64,000 nt of DNA, taken from the NCBI RefSeq assembly GCF_900114325.1, contig NZ_FOSR01000003.1:186001-250000 (forward strand). Direction: 5' to 3'. A program made the position numbers and the translations under genes. The notes under the pieces are model-generated. The model saw only the letters and a list, made by a program, of their open reading frames with translations, had not been told where the DNA came from and made no database searches. Shown in pieces: positions 1 to 8,383 of this stretch (its first letter is position 1; every line of letters starts with the position of its first letter). This DNA comes from Rhodanobacter glycinis. Its GTDB lineage: Bacteria; Pseudomonadota; Gammaproteobacteria; Xanthomonadales; Rhodanobacteraceae.

Positions 1-683
1 GCGTGGGCGACGAGGTGAAGCTGGGCCGGCAGCGCTGGAAGGTCGTCGGCGTGTTCGCCAGCGGCGACGCCTACGCCTCGGAATTGTGGGCCGATCGCAA
101 GGAGGTGGCGGCGGACTATCGTCGTGGCGACAGCGCCGAATCGGTGCTGGTGAAGTTGTCCAGTGCGTCGGCATTCGCACCCTTCAAGGCGGCGCTTGCC
201 GCCGATCCCAAGTTGAAGGTGGAAGCCGATACGACGAAAGCCTACTTCGCCAAGCAATCGGCAGGGCTGGCCAAGATCATCCGTATCGTAGGTCTGGTGG
301 TGGGCGTGATCATGGCCATCGGCGCGGTGTTCGGCGCACTCAACTGCATGTTCGCCGCAGTCGCCGCGCGGGCCCGCGAGATCGCCACGCTGCGCGCCAT
401 CGGTTTTCGTGGTGGCCCGGTAGTGGTATCGGTGATGCTGGAAACCATGCTGCTGGCATTGCTTGGCGGTGTCCTCGGCGCGGTCGTCGTATGGCTGGTC
501 TTCGACGGCTACACCGCTTCCACCCTGAGCGGTTTCTCCGACGTGGTATTCCAGTTCAAGGTCGACGGTGCTCTGATCTGGACCGGCCTGAAATGGGCCC
601 TCGCCATCGGCTTCATCGGTGGCCTGTTCCCCGCCGTGCGGGCGGCACGCCTGCCCGTAACCACGGCACTACGCGAGCTGTAA
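1..683 (+). CDS. ABC transporter permease, FtsX/MacB type (3' part)
   Basis: C-terminal part of an FtsX-like permease whose beginning lies before the window; the frame is open from the first bases. The visible protein has a periplasmic portion (about residues 1-90) followed by three hydrophobic segments at about 92-117, 140-167 and 190-212. The sequence RAREIATLRAIGF between the first two segments is the usual cytoplasmic signature of this family. It ends with the typical R-A-A-R-LPVTTALREL tail. The family forms the membrane half of MacB/LolCDE-like exporters acting on lipoproteins, peptides or drugs; the substrate here cannot be inferred. A family I hairpin repeat begins 3 bp after the stop and may terminate transcription. 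Confidence 0.85.
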   Translation, partial: VGDEVKLGRQRWKVVGVFASGDAYASELWADRKEVAADYRRGDSAESVLVKLSSASAFAPFKAALAADPKLKVEADTTKAYFAKQSAGLAKIIRIVGLVVGVIMAIGAVFGALNCMFAAVAARAREIATLRAIGFRGGPVVVSVMLETMLLALLGGVLGAVVVWLVFDGYTASTLSGFSDVVFQFKVDGALIWTGLKWALAIGFIGGLFPAVRAARLPVTTALREL

Positions 684-685
684 TT

Positions 686-757
686 GTAGGAGCGCACCCT
701 GTGCGCGATGCTCTTCGGTTATGTACCGAAAAGCTCGCGCACAGGGTGCGCTCCTAC
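686..757. repeat. Family I inverted repeat (copy 1)
   Basis: A hairpin of about 72 bp: the left arm starts GTAGGAGCGCACCCTGTGCG and the right arm is its complement ending CTCCTAC. It lies between two convergent genes and could act as a bidirectional terminator. Confidence 0.85.
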
Positions 758-764
758 CGATCCT

Positions 765-2180
765 TCACGGCATGACCGGCGGCACGTACGTCAGCGTGAG
801 CCCAAGCAACCACAGCAAACCCAGTACCAGCGGCACATGCACCAGCAATTGCATGAAGGTGTAGCCGACCACGTCGCGCGCCTTCAGGCCCAGCACGCCG
901 AGCAGCGGCAGCATCCAGAACGGGTTGATCAGGTTCGGCAGCGCTTCGGCGGCGTTGTACACCTGCACGGCCCAGCCCAGGTGCACGTGCAAATCGTTGG
1001 CCGCTTGCATCACGTAAGGCGCTTCTACCAGCCATTTGCCACCGCCCGAAGGCACGAAGAAGCCGAGGATGGATGAATACGCACCCATTACCAGCGGGAA
1101 GGTGTCGGTGTTGGCCACGTGCACGAACAGTTGCGACAGCCGGTGCGCCAGCGTCAAACCGCCATGGCCCTGCACGTGGGTGAGCAAGGCGGCGATGCCG
1201 CCGTACAACGGGAACTGGATCAGCACGCCCGCCGTGCTCGGCACCGCCCGGGTCACCGCATCCAGAAAGCTGCGCGGACGCCAGTGCAACAACAGGCCCG
1301 CCGTGAGGAACAGGAAGTTGTAGGTGTTGAGGTTGGCGATGGCGCTGACTGCCGGCTTGCTGGCGAATTCGTGGCCCAGCCAGCCCAGTCCCAGCAGGCC
1401 GATCAACACCGACAGCAGCGGGCTGTATTCCAGCCATTCGCCCGGCCGCGTGCGCGGCGGCAAGGCCGGCGTGGCGGTTTCCTCGGCGACGCCGAAATCC
1501 TCGGCGGTGCGTGCATTGCGGTCCGACGGAGCGGTAAGCCAGCACACCACCAGCGAAGCTGCGATCAGGCAGCCGGTGAGCGCGAATGATTGCCACAGGA
1601 AAATGGTGTTGCTGAAAGGAAGCACGCCGGTGATGGCGAGCAGGCCCGGCGGCATGCTTGTCGGGTTGGCCTGCAACTGCGCCGCGGACGAGGACAAGCC
1701 CATCGCCCACACCGCACCCAGGCCGAGATAAGCCGCCGCGCCCGCCGCGCGGTAATCCATGCGCAGATCTTTCCGCCGCGCCAGCGCACGTACCAGCAAT
1801 CCGCCGAACACCAGCGAGAAACCCCACGACAGCAGCGAGGCCAACATGCTCACCAGTGCCACGTAGCAGATCGCGCCACGCCCGCTCCTGGGGGCTCGTG
1901 CCAGCAGATCGATGAAACGTGCCACCATCGGTGCGGTGGCCACCACGTAGCCGCCGATCACCACGAAGGCCATCTGCATGGTGAACGGGATCAGACTCCA
2001 GAAACCACTGCCAAAGGCGTTCACCGTGGCAACCGGCGAACTGCCGAAGCTCAGTGCGACCACGGCCACGATGACCACACCCAGCGCAGCAAATACCCAC
2101 GCATCCGGGAACCAGCGCTCCGACCACGCCGCGCTGCGCAGTGCGGCACGCGCCATCCGACCTTCATTCACTGTATTCAT
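765..2180 (-). CDS. atoE: Short-chain fatty acid transporter, AtoE family
   Basis: Polytopic inner-membrane protein of about 471 residues, similar in length to E. coli AtoE (about 440). It carries family-like blocks: an N-terminal WFPDAWVFA region, the central GLSSSAAQLQAN segment, and near the C-terminus SILGFFVPSGGGKWLVEAPY and PNLINPFWMLPLLG. The family imports short-chain fatty acids such as acetoacetate or butyrate. The start at 2180 (MNTVNEG) is preferred because GGGGA stands five bases before it; an ATG 12 bp upstream is possible. No atoDAB partners are nearby, so the gene appears solitary and the substrate is inferred from the family only. Confidence 0.88.
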   Translation of the reverse strand: MNTVNEGRMARAALRSAAWSERWFPDAWVFAALGVVIVAVVALSFGSSPVATVNAFGSGFWSLIPFTMQMAFVVIGGYVVATAPMVARFIDLLARAPRSGRGAICYVALVSMLASLLSWGFSLVFGGLLVRALARRKDLRMDYRAAGAAAYLGLGAVWAMGLSSSAAQLQANPTSMPPGLLAITGVLPFSNTIFLWQSFALTGCLIAASLVVCWLTAPSDRNARTAEDFGVAEETATPALPPRTRPGEWLEYSPLLSVLIGLLGLGWLGHEFASKPAVSAIANLNTYNFLFLTAGLLLHWRPRSFLDAVTRAVPSTAGVLIQFPLYGGIAALLTHVQGHGGLTLAHRLSQLFVHVANTDTFPLVMGAYSSILGFFVPSGGGKWLVEAPYVMQAANDLHVHLGWAVQVYNAAEALPNLINPFWMLPLLGVLGLKARDVVGYTFMQLLVHVPLVLGLLWLLGLTLTYVPPVMP

Positions 2181-2281
2181 GCCAGTCCCCATGCGGTGTC
2201 CCGGCCATGGTGGCGCGCGTCACGCAGGCAGGACAAGCCGACGATGGTCGATGCGCGCCGCTGCGACGAAGCCAGGCATTT

Positions 2282-2380
2282 CTCCCTCCCCTGTGCAGGG
2301 GAGGGTTGGGGTGGGGTTAGGCGTTGCGGTAGAGCCTCACCCCCTCCCAGCCTCTCCCTGCGCCGCAGAGGGAGGGGAAA
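2282..2380. repeat. Family II CCCTCCCC/GGGGAGGG repeat
   Basis: Two opposed purine/pyrimidine-rich hairpin units (CTCCCTCCCCTG / CAGGGGAGGG, then CCCCTCCCAGCC / GAGGGAGGGG). The right part is translated as the last residues of the yedA-like gene. Confidence 0.75.
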
Positions 2381-3305
2381 TGCTGGTGAGTTTGGGCGGC
2401 TTCTGCCGAGCCAGCGTGATCACCGCCACACCCAGCAGGATCACCGCCATGCCTGCGAGATCGAACGGTCCAACATGTTCGCCCGCCAGCAGCAGGCCGA
2501 ACAGCACTGCCACCGGCGGATTCACATAGGCGTAGCTGGTAGCCAGCACCGGCCGCGCGTGCTTGAGCACGTAGAGGAACGCGCTGAAGCCGATCAGCGA
2601 ACCGAACACCACCAGGTAAGCGAGCGCCAGCGTGGCGTGGGCGGTGGGATGTGCCGGCAAGCGTTCGCCGCCGCCGAAGCCCATGACGAGCAACGCCGCG
2701 CTGCCGCACAGCATCTGCGCCGCGGTGTTCATCGGGCCGGAGGGCATGTCCTGGCGCTTGCTCCACACCGAGCCGAAGGCCCATGCGGCAGCAGCGGCCA
2801 ACAGCGCCAGTGCACCGAGGCGCGAACCGGACAGGCTGCTGCCGAGATTCAGCACGATCACCCCGGCGAAGCCGATCGCAAGCCCCAGGCTTTCACGGCG
2901 GCTGGGCCAGTCGTTGTAGAAGCCGGAGAACAGCGCGGCGAACAGCGGCATGCTGGCGACCGCCACGGCGGCGATACCCGAGCTCACGCGCTCCTCGGCG
3001 AAGCAAACCAGCCCGTTGCCCAGGCCGAGCAGCAGGATGCCGGTGACCGCTGCATTGCGCCATTGGCGTGGCGAGGGCGGCGCCACCCCGCGGAGTCGCA
3101 GGTAACCGAACAGCAGGCCGCCGGCACACAGGAAGCGCACGCCGGCCAGCAGGAACGGCGGATAGCTGGCCAACGCGAAGTGGATGCCGAGATAGGTCGA
3201 ACCCCAGATCACATACAGCGCGAGCAGGCCCAGCGGCACCATCACGCGCGGATTGGCGGACAGCGGGATCGCCGCAACGGCAGGCGTGGTGGTGGAGTCG
3301 TTCAT
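2337..3305 (-). CDS. yedA: EamA/DMT family exporter, YedA-like
   Basis: 322-residue drug/metabolite transporter with two EamA repeats and about ten hydrophobic segments. It matches YedA in YVIWGSTYLGIHFA near the N-terminus, the GNGLVCFAEERVSSG segment, and YAYVNPPVAVLFGLLLAGE near the C-terminus. The start at MNDSTTT (3305) is chosen because the open frame upstream runs through repeat DNA and gives non-protein-like sequence. The last roughly 20 codons, after LARQKPPK, are encoded by a family II repeat, so the original C-terminus has probably been replaced or extended by repeat insertion. Substrate unknown; YedA-type proteins are putative amino-acid or metabolite exporters. Confidence 0.87.
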   Translation of the reverse strand: MNDSTTTPAVAAIPLSANPRVMVPLGLLALYVIWGSTYLGIHFALASYPPFLLAGVRFLCAGGLLFGYLRLRGVAPPSPRQWRNAAVTGILLLGLGNGLVCFAEERVSSGIAAVAVASMPLFAALFSGFYNDWPSRRESLGLAIGFAGVIVLNLGSSLSGSRLGALALLAAAAAWAFGSVWSKRQDMPSGPMNTAAQMLCGSAALLVMGFGGGERLPAHPTAHATLALAYLVVFGSLIGFSAFLYVLKHARPVLATSYAYVNPPVAVLFGLLLAGEHVGPFDLAGMAVILLGVAVITLARQKPPKLTSISPPSAAQGEAGRG

Positions 3306-3435
3306 GGGGAGTCGAGGGGGAGGGAGGCGACGCAGTGTAGCGCCGGAAGCATGCTGCATCGTGACGGCAGCAGGCGCCAGCGAGCATTTCGCAAGGCAGG
3401 CTTGAGGCAGCGTCAAGACGTCCGGTTTGCGGCAG

Positions 3436-3505
3436 GTAGGAGCGCACCCTGTGCGCGAAAAGCCTGTTGCAGGCTCAGGCAATCGCGCACAGGGTGCGCT
3501 CCTAC
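3436..3505. repeat. Family I inverted repeat (copy 2)
   Basis: 70 bp hairpin with the same arms as copy 1. Its last bases (CTA, 3502-3504) form, on the minus strand, the TAG stop codon of the methyltransferase gene that follows. Confidence 0.85.
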
Positions 3506-4353
3506 CGTTCTGCCATGCGTTGTTCGCTGGCCAGAAGTTGGCGCTTGCGCTCCACGCCCCAGCGCCAACCGCCCGGCGAGCCGTCTTCGCGCACCACGCG
3601 GTGGCAGGGCACGATCAGCGCCAGCCGGTTGCTGCCACAGGCGTTGCCGACGGCGCGGGCGGCTTTCGGTTGGCCGAGCTCGGCGGCCAGTTCGCCGTAG
3701 CTGCGCGTCTGGCCGGAGGGGATGCGGGTCAGCGCGTCCCATACGCGCCACTGGAAGGCGGTGGCGGCCACGTCCAGCGGCGGGAGAGCGGGTGCATCGG
3801 CGCCGCTCCAGCCCAGTTGACTGGCGATGCGGGCGATCACCGCATCCAGCCATTCCTCGCGGCCGGCATCCACGCGTTCGCGGGCGGCTTTGGGAAATTC
3901 ATTGGCCAGGCGCGTTTCCAGTTCGGTGTCGTCCGCACCCAGCGTTACCGAGCAGATGCCGCGGGTGGTGGCGGCCACCAGCAAGCGGCCAAGCGATGTG
4001 TCGGTGGTGGTGTAGCGGATGCTGGCGCCGGCACCACCGGCCCGGTAGCTGGCCGGGGTCATGCCGAGCAGACGGTCGCTGTGCTCGTAGACGCGACTGC
4101 CCGAGCCGAAGCCGGCTTCATAGACCGCGTCGCTGACGCCGGCACCTTCACGCAGGGCCGCCTTGAGCTGGCCGAAGCGACGGGCGCGGTGGTATTCGGC
4201 CGGACTCATGCCATAGCGCCGACGAAAGGCACGCTGCAGATGGCTCGGGCTGAGCCGGGCGGTCTTGGCCAGGGTGTCGAGTGTCGGCGCTTCATCGGTG
4301 CAGTCGAGCTGTCGACGCACTTGTTCGAGCGTGGATTCGGTGGATTTGTTCAT
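3502..4353 (-). CDS. AraC-type HTH / methylated-DNA-protein cysteine methyltransferase fusion
   Basis: 283-residue Ada-like protein without the N-terminal zinc-binding Ada domain. Residues about 10-100 are an AraC helix-turn-helix region (LDTLAKTARLSPSHLQRAFR; the second helix pair around ALREGAGVSDAVYEAGFGSGSRVYE). Residues about 110-275 are an O6-alkylguanine-DNA alkyltransferase with the acceptor-cysteine motif PCHRVV and the preceding SGQTRSYGELA block. It should repair O6-methylguanine by suicidal transfer to Cys and may regulate genes through the HTH. Without the Ada Cys-ligand domain it cannot sense methylphosphotriesters. The start at 4353 is preferred (GGGGCT just upstream); ATG at 4365 is an alternative. 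The stop codon lies in a repeat. Confidence 0.9.
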   Translation of the reverse strand: MNKSTESTLEQVRRQLDCTDEAPTLDTLAKTARLSPSHLQRAFRRRYGMSPAEYHRARRFGQLKAALREGAGVSDAVYEAGFGSGSRVYEHSDRLLGMTPASYRAGGAGASIRYTTTDTSLGRLLVAATTRGICSVTLGADDTELETRLANEFPKAARERVDAGREEWLDAVIARIASQLGWSGADAPALPPLDVAATAFQWRVWDALTRIPSGQTRSYGELAAELGQPKAARAVGNACGSNRLALIVPCHRVVREDGSPGGWRWGVERKRQLLASEQRMAER

Positions 4354-4457
4354 GGGGAGCCCCATGCGGATACATGGGACGAGATTAGGGCGCGAGTGCC
4401 GTTCCGACTATCCGGATCGTGCGCACAGAGCAAATCGTGTGCCGGTAGCCCGTTTTT

Positions 4458-4533
4458 GTAGGAGCACACCCTGTGCGCGAATGCTCTTGGCCGGATATCG
4501 CGAGAAGCCTTTCGCGCACAGGGTGGCTCCTAC
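4458..4533. repeat. Family I inverted repeat (copy 3)
   Basis: 76 bp hairpin with slightly diverged arms (GTAGGAGCACACCCTGTGCG and AGGGTGGCTCCTAC), followed at 4549-4570 by a short GGAGCGGCTTCAGCCGC palindromic unit. Confidence 0.75.
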
Positions 4534-4582
4534 GAGAGCCTGCATCGTCGGCAGGAGCGGCTTCAGCCGCGGTCCACCCGAT

Positions 4583-4861
4583 TCAACGCGAGACCGGTCG
4601 CCCGTGCTGAATCACCACGAATTCGCCTTCCAGCACGTCGGGCTGGTGCGGCTGGCGGCCCTGCATGGCAGGCTTCGCACCTGCGCGACCCTGTTTCCAC
4701 TGTCGCCAAGCCAGCAACAAGCCGCCGCCGACCAACAGGATGCCGGCCACCATCAGGCCGAAGACCAGCAGGACACCGACCACGGCCAGCCCGATCAGCA
4801 GGGACAGGGCACGGGCCAGCGGATGGCGAGGGCGACGCATGGGCGGCAGGATAAAGCGCAT
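4583..4861 (-). CDS. Small membrane protein, hypothetical
   Basis: 92-residue protein with a basic N-terminus (MRRPRHPLAR), one long or two tight hydrophobic segments at about residues 17-51, then a polar tail with DVLEGEFVVIQHG. No catalytic motif is visible. The composition and conserved-looking tail suggest a real small inner-membrane protein; I do not recognise a function. ATG at 4840 is an alternative start that removes the first seven residues; neither start has a clear ribosome-binding site. It is divergent from the Rieske gene, with about 80 bp between them. Confidence 0.6.
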   Translation of the reverse strand: MRFILPPMRRPRHPLARALSLLIGLAVVGVLLVFGLMVAGILLVGGGLLLAWRQWKQGRAGAKPAMQGRQPHQPDVLEGEFVVIQHGRPVSR

Positions 4862-4875
4862 GTGTTAAAAATCCG

Positions 4876-4886
4876 TGTGCTAAAAT
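4876..4886 (+). promoter_or_regulatory. Possible extended -10 element for the Rieske gene
   Basis: TGTGCTAAAAT resembles an extended -10 (TGn-TAAAAT) about 50 bp before the gene at 4940. No convincing -35 is seen. Confidence 0.3.
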
Positions 4887-4939
4887 CAATGACTTACATG
4901 TGCAACGATGGGGCCTGACGGCCCGCGAGACAAGTGCCG

Positions 4940-5287
4940 ATGGATACACTCCCCCCGCTCCGCCCATTGTGCCGCCTCGATGATCTGCCCGATGGCGAAG
5001 CCGTGGCGCTGGACGCGATGTTGCCCGACGGCGAGGAAAACCTGATCGTGCTGCGCCATGGTGATGGCGTGCGGGCATGGATCAATGTTTGCCCGCACGC
5101 CGGGCGTCGACTGGATTGGGCGCCGGGTAAATTCCTGATCACTCGCGGCACCCTGGTCTGCGCCGTACACGGCGCCAGCTTCCGCACCGATGATGGTTGC
5201 TGCGTGGGCGGCCCTTGCCGTGGCGACAGCTTGCGCGCGGTGCCGCTGACGATTGAAGACGGCGAGGTGTGGCTGGTACCGGGATGA
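4940..5287 (+). CDS. Rieske [2Fe-2S] domain protein
   Basis: 115-residue stand-alone Rieske ferredoxin-like protein. The cluster ligands are visible as CPHAGRRLD (C-x-H) near residue 51 and CAVHGASF (C-x2-H) near residue 74, with the family's wider spacing between them. There is no transmembrane anchor or signal peptide, so it is probably a cytoplasmic electron carrier or the ferredoxin part of an oxygenase. A GTG six bases upstream is an alternative start. No oxygenase gene is adjacent, so the partner is unknown. It is followed by a GCGGCTGAAGCCGC unit and a family I repeat. Confidence 0.85.
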   Translation: MDTLPPLRPLCRLDDLPDGEAVALDAMLPDGEENLIVLRHGDGVRAWINVCPHAGRRLDWAPGKFLITRGTLVCAVHGASFRTDDGCCVGGPCRGDSLRAVPLTIEDGEVWLVPG

Positions 5288-5339
5288 TCGCGGCTGAAGC
5301 CGCTCTTACAACGGCACCCGTGGCCGCGATCCCCACATT

Positions 5340-5415
5340 GTAGGAGCGCACCCTGTGCGCGATGGCTCTTGATCTTGGTCGTCGTCAGAGCATCGCGCAC
5401 AGGGTGCGCTCCTAC
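5340..5415. repeat. Family I inverted repeat (copy 4)
   Basis: 76 bp hairpin between the convergent Rieske and gfcD/yjbH genes; arms are GTAGGAGCGCACCCTGTGCG and its complement. Confidence 0.85.
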
Positions 5416-5450
5416 AGTGGCAGTCACGTTTGGCGCTTCTATCCGCGTAC

Positions 5451-7604
5451 CTACTGCGTGATCATCTGCAAATTGCCGTTGAAGTTGTCGCTGTCGCGGC
5501 CGTCGGTCAGGGTGTACAGCGAATAGCGGCGACCCAGCGTGGCACCGCCGTCGCGGATCAACGGTTGCCACAGGATGTTGGCGCGGTTGACGGTGGAGCG
5601 GGGCAGCATCAGGTCGAACGGGATCGAGATGTAGATGCCCTTGTCGAAGCTGCCTTCGCCGTATTGCTTGCCGTCGGCGCTGGTCAACGTCGCGTAGGCG
5701 CCCATGCGCACGCCGTTGCGGAATTCACGCGAGACGTCGATGGTGCCGCCCCAGTCGCCGGCGAGATAACGGCCGGCGCTCAGCGCCAGGGTGACGTCGT
5801 CCACGCCGGTGTCGATGTAGGCCGTCACATGGCCGGTGGCGACGTGATAGTGGCGGAACGAGAAATCCTGGTCGAAGCCGCGCTGCTTCACCCACGCCGC
5901 ATCGGCGCCCAGCGCCCAGCGTTCGCCGAATGGGCGGTACAGCACTTCGCCGCCGACGCCGCCATACATGCTTTCGAACATGCCGGCGTAGGCCATGCCG
6001 TACCAGTCCTGGCCCAACCGTTTCGTGGCGGTCAGCTGGAACACCGGCAGGGTGATGCGCCGGCTGGTGAGGTATTCGCGAATGTAGGTGCGTACGCGCG
6101 GCAGGTTGCTGGGTGCGTCGTAGGTGAACTTGTCGTAGTTGTTGATCAGGTTGGCGCTGACCACGCCGCTCCACCAGAAGTTGGGCGTGAAGTGGAAGTT
6201 GGCTTCGTAGTTCGCGGCAATCTGATACAGGATGAACGCGTCGGGGCCGCCCAGGCTCTGGCCGTAGGTGATCGAGGCACCGCCATCGAACTTCTTCGGC
6301 TTGGGCTGGTACAGCACTTCCTCGTGCTGCGGCATGGGCTGGTCCTGCTCCACGCTGAGCCGGAACTCGTCCATCGGGATGCGGTGGTCGAGCAGGGCAT
6401 CGAAGCGTTCGCGATGCACGCTGGTATCGACGATGGGCAGGCCCTCGCGGGTGGATTCCACGGTGAACCAGTCGATGCCCGGCCCCAGGTAATCATCCAG
6501 CACGCGCGCGGTACGGCCCATCGCCTTGGCGGTGTAGAAGTAGCGGACCTGTTCGCCGGTGACCACTACCTCGCGGCCGCGACGGGTGATCTTCGACACG
6601 CGAATGCCGGCGTTGTCATGCAACTGGCGGCTGACGTCGGCCCAGTTCACCTGTTCCGACGTGGTGGTAACGGGCGTCGTCTTGCGTGGCGGCAGCGGCG
6701 GATCGAGCACCTTCGGCGGCGCCGCGTGTTCAGCCAGGTTGGTGTGCAACGTGATGCTGAACATGGCGGTGTTGCCGCGTTCCAGCGCCGCACTGAAATC
6801 CACGCTGCGATTCAGTCGGAACACCGCGCCGACGTTAAACGGGCTGCTCTGCGGTTGATTGTCGTTATGCGGCTCGTGCTTGTAGTTGTTGCCGTCGTAT
6901 TCCACTTTGATCACCAGCGGCTGCCACGGCGTCTGGTAGCTGATGCCGCCGAACAGTGCCGCCGGACCACGGAAATAGGCGTGGCTGTTGAACTCGCCGC
7001 CGGTGCTGGAGTGCCCGGTGGGGCGAGTCTTGAACTTGTCGCTGAGGACGCCGAACGGATTGGAGATGTCGCCGCGGGCGCCCATGTAGCCCCAAGCCAT
7101 GCCAAGGCTGGCGTCGATCGGACCGAAGCGCTTGCTGGTCACCACGTATTCGCCGGAGAACAAGCCAGTGCCACCCAGGTCGCGGATGCCCACGGCTACG
7201 GCCGGTAACCAATGGCTTTCCTGCCACAGCCGCACCTTGGCGTCGATCGATTTGTCCTTCAGGCTTTGATTGCCGCTGAGTGACTCGGGACCGTATGGGA
7301 TGTTGCTGATATCGGAATAGCGAATGATCCCTTCCAGCCACGGCAGCGGCTGCAAGGTGAAGTTGTAGCGTGTGTACGGCTGCGCGTGGCTGGCGGTGAA
7401 GGCGACTTCGCCGGCGTCGGCCATGCGTGCGGTCGGGGTCTGCCACAGGCCGGCGCCCCCCCAGTCGCTTTGCGTGGGTGCATAGCCGGTCGGCGTGGTG
7501 TCGGCCAGGGCCGGTGCGGCAATCAGCAACCCGGCCAACAGGCAGGCGCGGCGACAGGGAGCGGAAACGCGCGAGCGACGCGTATGACGGATGCGTTGCT
7601 TCAT
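5451..7604 (-). CDS. gfcD: YjbH/GfcD-type outer-membrane exopolysaccharide protein
   Basis: 717-residue protein with a signal peptide (basic RIRHTRRSR start, hydrophobic core LLAGLLIAAPALA). Residues after about 40 show the YjbH pattern: GGAGLWQTPTARM, RYNFTLQPLPWLEGIIRYSD, and later a beta-strand-rich region (YGMAYAGMFESMYGGVGGEVLYRPFG, RYLAGDWGGTIDVSREF). YjbH/GfcD proteins are predicted outer-membrane barrels needed for secretion or assembly of exopolysaccharide or group 4 capsule. Its start overlaps the stop of gfcC by 4 bp (ATGA), so it is translationally coupled as the last gene of the gfcB-C-D unit. Confidence 0.9.
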   Translation of the reverse strand: MKQRIRHTRRSRVSAPCRRACLLAGLLIAAPALADTTPTGYAPTQSDWGGAGLWQTPTARMADAGEVAFTASHAQPYTRYNFTLQPLPWLEGIIRYSDISNIPYGPESLSGNQSLKDKSIDAKVRLWQESHWLPAVAVGIRDLGGTGLFSGEYVVTSKRFGPIDASLGMAWGYMGARGDISNPFGVLSDKFKTRPTGHSSTGGEFNSHAYFRGPAALFGGISYQTPWQPLVIKVEYDGNNYKHEPHNDNQPQSSPFNVGAVFRLNRSVDFSAALERGNTAMFSITLHTNLAEHAAPPKVLDPPLPPRKTTPVTTTSEQVNWADVSRQLHDNAGIRVSKITRRGREVVVTGEQVRYFYTAKAMGRTARVLDDYLGPGIDWFTVESTREGLPIVDTSVHRERFDALLDHRIPMDEFRLSVEQDQPMPQHEEVLYQPKPKKFDGGASITYGQSLGGPDAFILYQIAANYEANFHFTPNFWWSGVVSANLINNYDKFTYDAPSNLPRVRTYIREYLTSRRITLPVFQLTATKRLGQDWYGMAYAGMFESMYGGVGGEVLYRPFGERWALGADAAWVKQRGFDQDFSFRHYHVATGHVTAYIDTGVDDVTLALSAGRYLAGDWGGTIDVSREFRNGVRMGAYATLTSADGKQYGEGSFDKGIYISIPFDLMLPRSTVNRANILWQPLIRDGGATLGRRYSLYTLTDGRDSDNFNGNLQMITQ

Positions 7605-8383
7605 GGCGTTGCTCCCGGGCCAGGCAAGGTCTGGGTGGCCAAAAACGCAGCCACGTCATGGTTCAGTGTGGCATCGACGTGCTGGGCGGCGCGCGCCGGC
7701 AACGGCACATAGATCACCGCCCCCTGGGCCAGCGACAGTGGCAGGGAGCGGTTCCACAGCGCTACGCCCTGGCGAAATACCCGGCCGTCCGGTTCGATCA
7801 CGTAGATCCAGTCGTGGTCGGCGCGTCGGGAGTAAGGGCACGCGGCGAGATAGCTGCGTGCGTCCTGCATGGCTTGCAGCGGCAGCGTGCATGGCTGCTG
7901 CACCGCGCCGACGACGCGGATCGTAGTGGGGCGCAGCGGATAGAACAGACGGTCGCCCGGCTGTAGCGGCAGGTTGGCAGCGGCATTGGCCTCTACCGGA
8001 CGCGGGTCGAGCAAGGCCGGCATGCGACCGGTGACTGGCAATGCGGCGATCCGGTTGCGCAGGCGGCCAACCTCTTCCGCCAGCGCCGCGTCACCACGTT
8101 GAAGCGCCTGAAGGTGCAGGCTGTCCAGATCGAACAGTACGCCGGCTTTCTGGCGCTGTTGCTCCGATTGCAGCGATGGCCGCAACCAGGCGGCGCCGAG
8201 CATGTAGGCGTCAGGCCGTACCTGGGCCGCAAGCGCGGCATCACTGAGACGGGCCGAGTCCTTGAGATTCAGCACGCCAGGGTGATCCACGGCTCCTTCG
8301 ACGCGTACCTGTACCTGTGCCAGGACGGGCAGGGTAGCGGAGGCCAGCAACATGGCCAGGCTGGTCAGCATCCACCGCTTCAT
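7601..8383 (-). CDS. gfcC: GfcC/YjbG-type capsule biosynthesis protein
   Basis: 260-residue periplasmic protein; signal peptide MKRWMLTSLAMLLASATLPVLA with the mature part starting QVQVRVEG. It contains SLBB-like stretches (VEGAVDHPGVLNL; TIRVVGAVQQPCTLPL) and the family's C-terminal region (DHDWIYVIEPDGRVFRQGVALWN, IYVPLP). GfcC is a periplasmic component of group 4 capsule and Yjb exopolysaccharide systems. The internal ATG at 8383 is chosen because the signal peptide begins there and the ATGA overlap with gfcB supports it. The gene overlaps its neighbours by 4 bp on both sides. Confidence 0.9.
   Translation of the reverse strand: MKRWMLTSLAMLLASATLPVLAQVQVRVEGAVDHPGVLNLKDSARLSDAALAAQVRPDAYMLGAAWLRPSLQSEQQRQKAGVLFDLDSLHLQALQRGDAALAEEVGRLRNRIAALPVTGRMPALLDPRPVEANAAANLPLQPGDRLFYPLRPTTIRVVGAVQQPCTLPLQAMQDARSYLAACPYSRRADHDWIYVIEPDGRVFRQGVALWNRSLPLSLAQGAVIYVPLPARAAQHVDATLNHDVAAFLATQTLPGPGATP

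Noticed and set aside
686-757. Possible CRISPR repeats because of repeated 20-25 bp identical arms
   Set aside because: Copies are single, dispersed by kilobases, palindromic as a pair and lack spacers or cas genes.
1590-4136. 848-residue open frame on the plus strand, antisense to atoE, yedA and the methyltransferase
   Set aside because: High-GC shadow frame rich in R, A, H and Q with no domain; the minus strand has three recognisable genes.
5430-7208. 592-residue plus-strand frame antisense to yjbH/gfcD
   Set aside because: Shadow of a clear family member; composition is that of reverse-complement GC-rich coding DNA.
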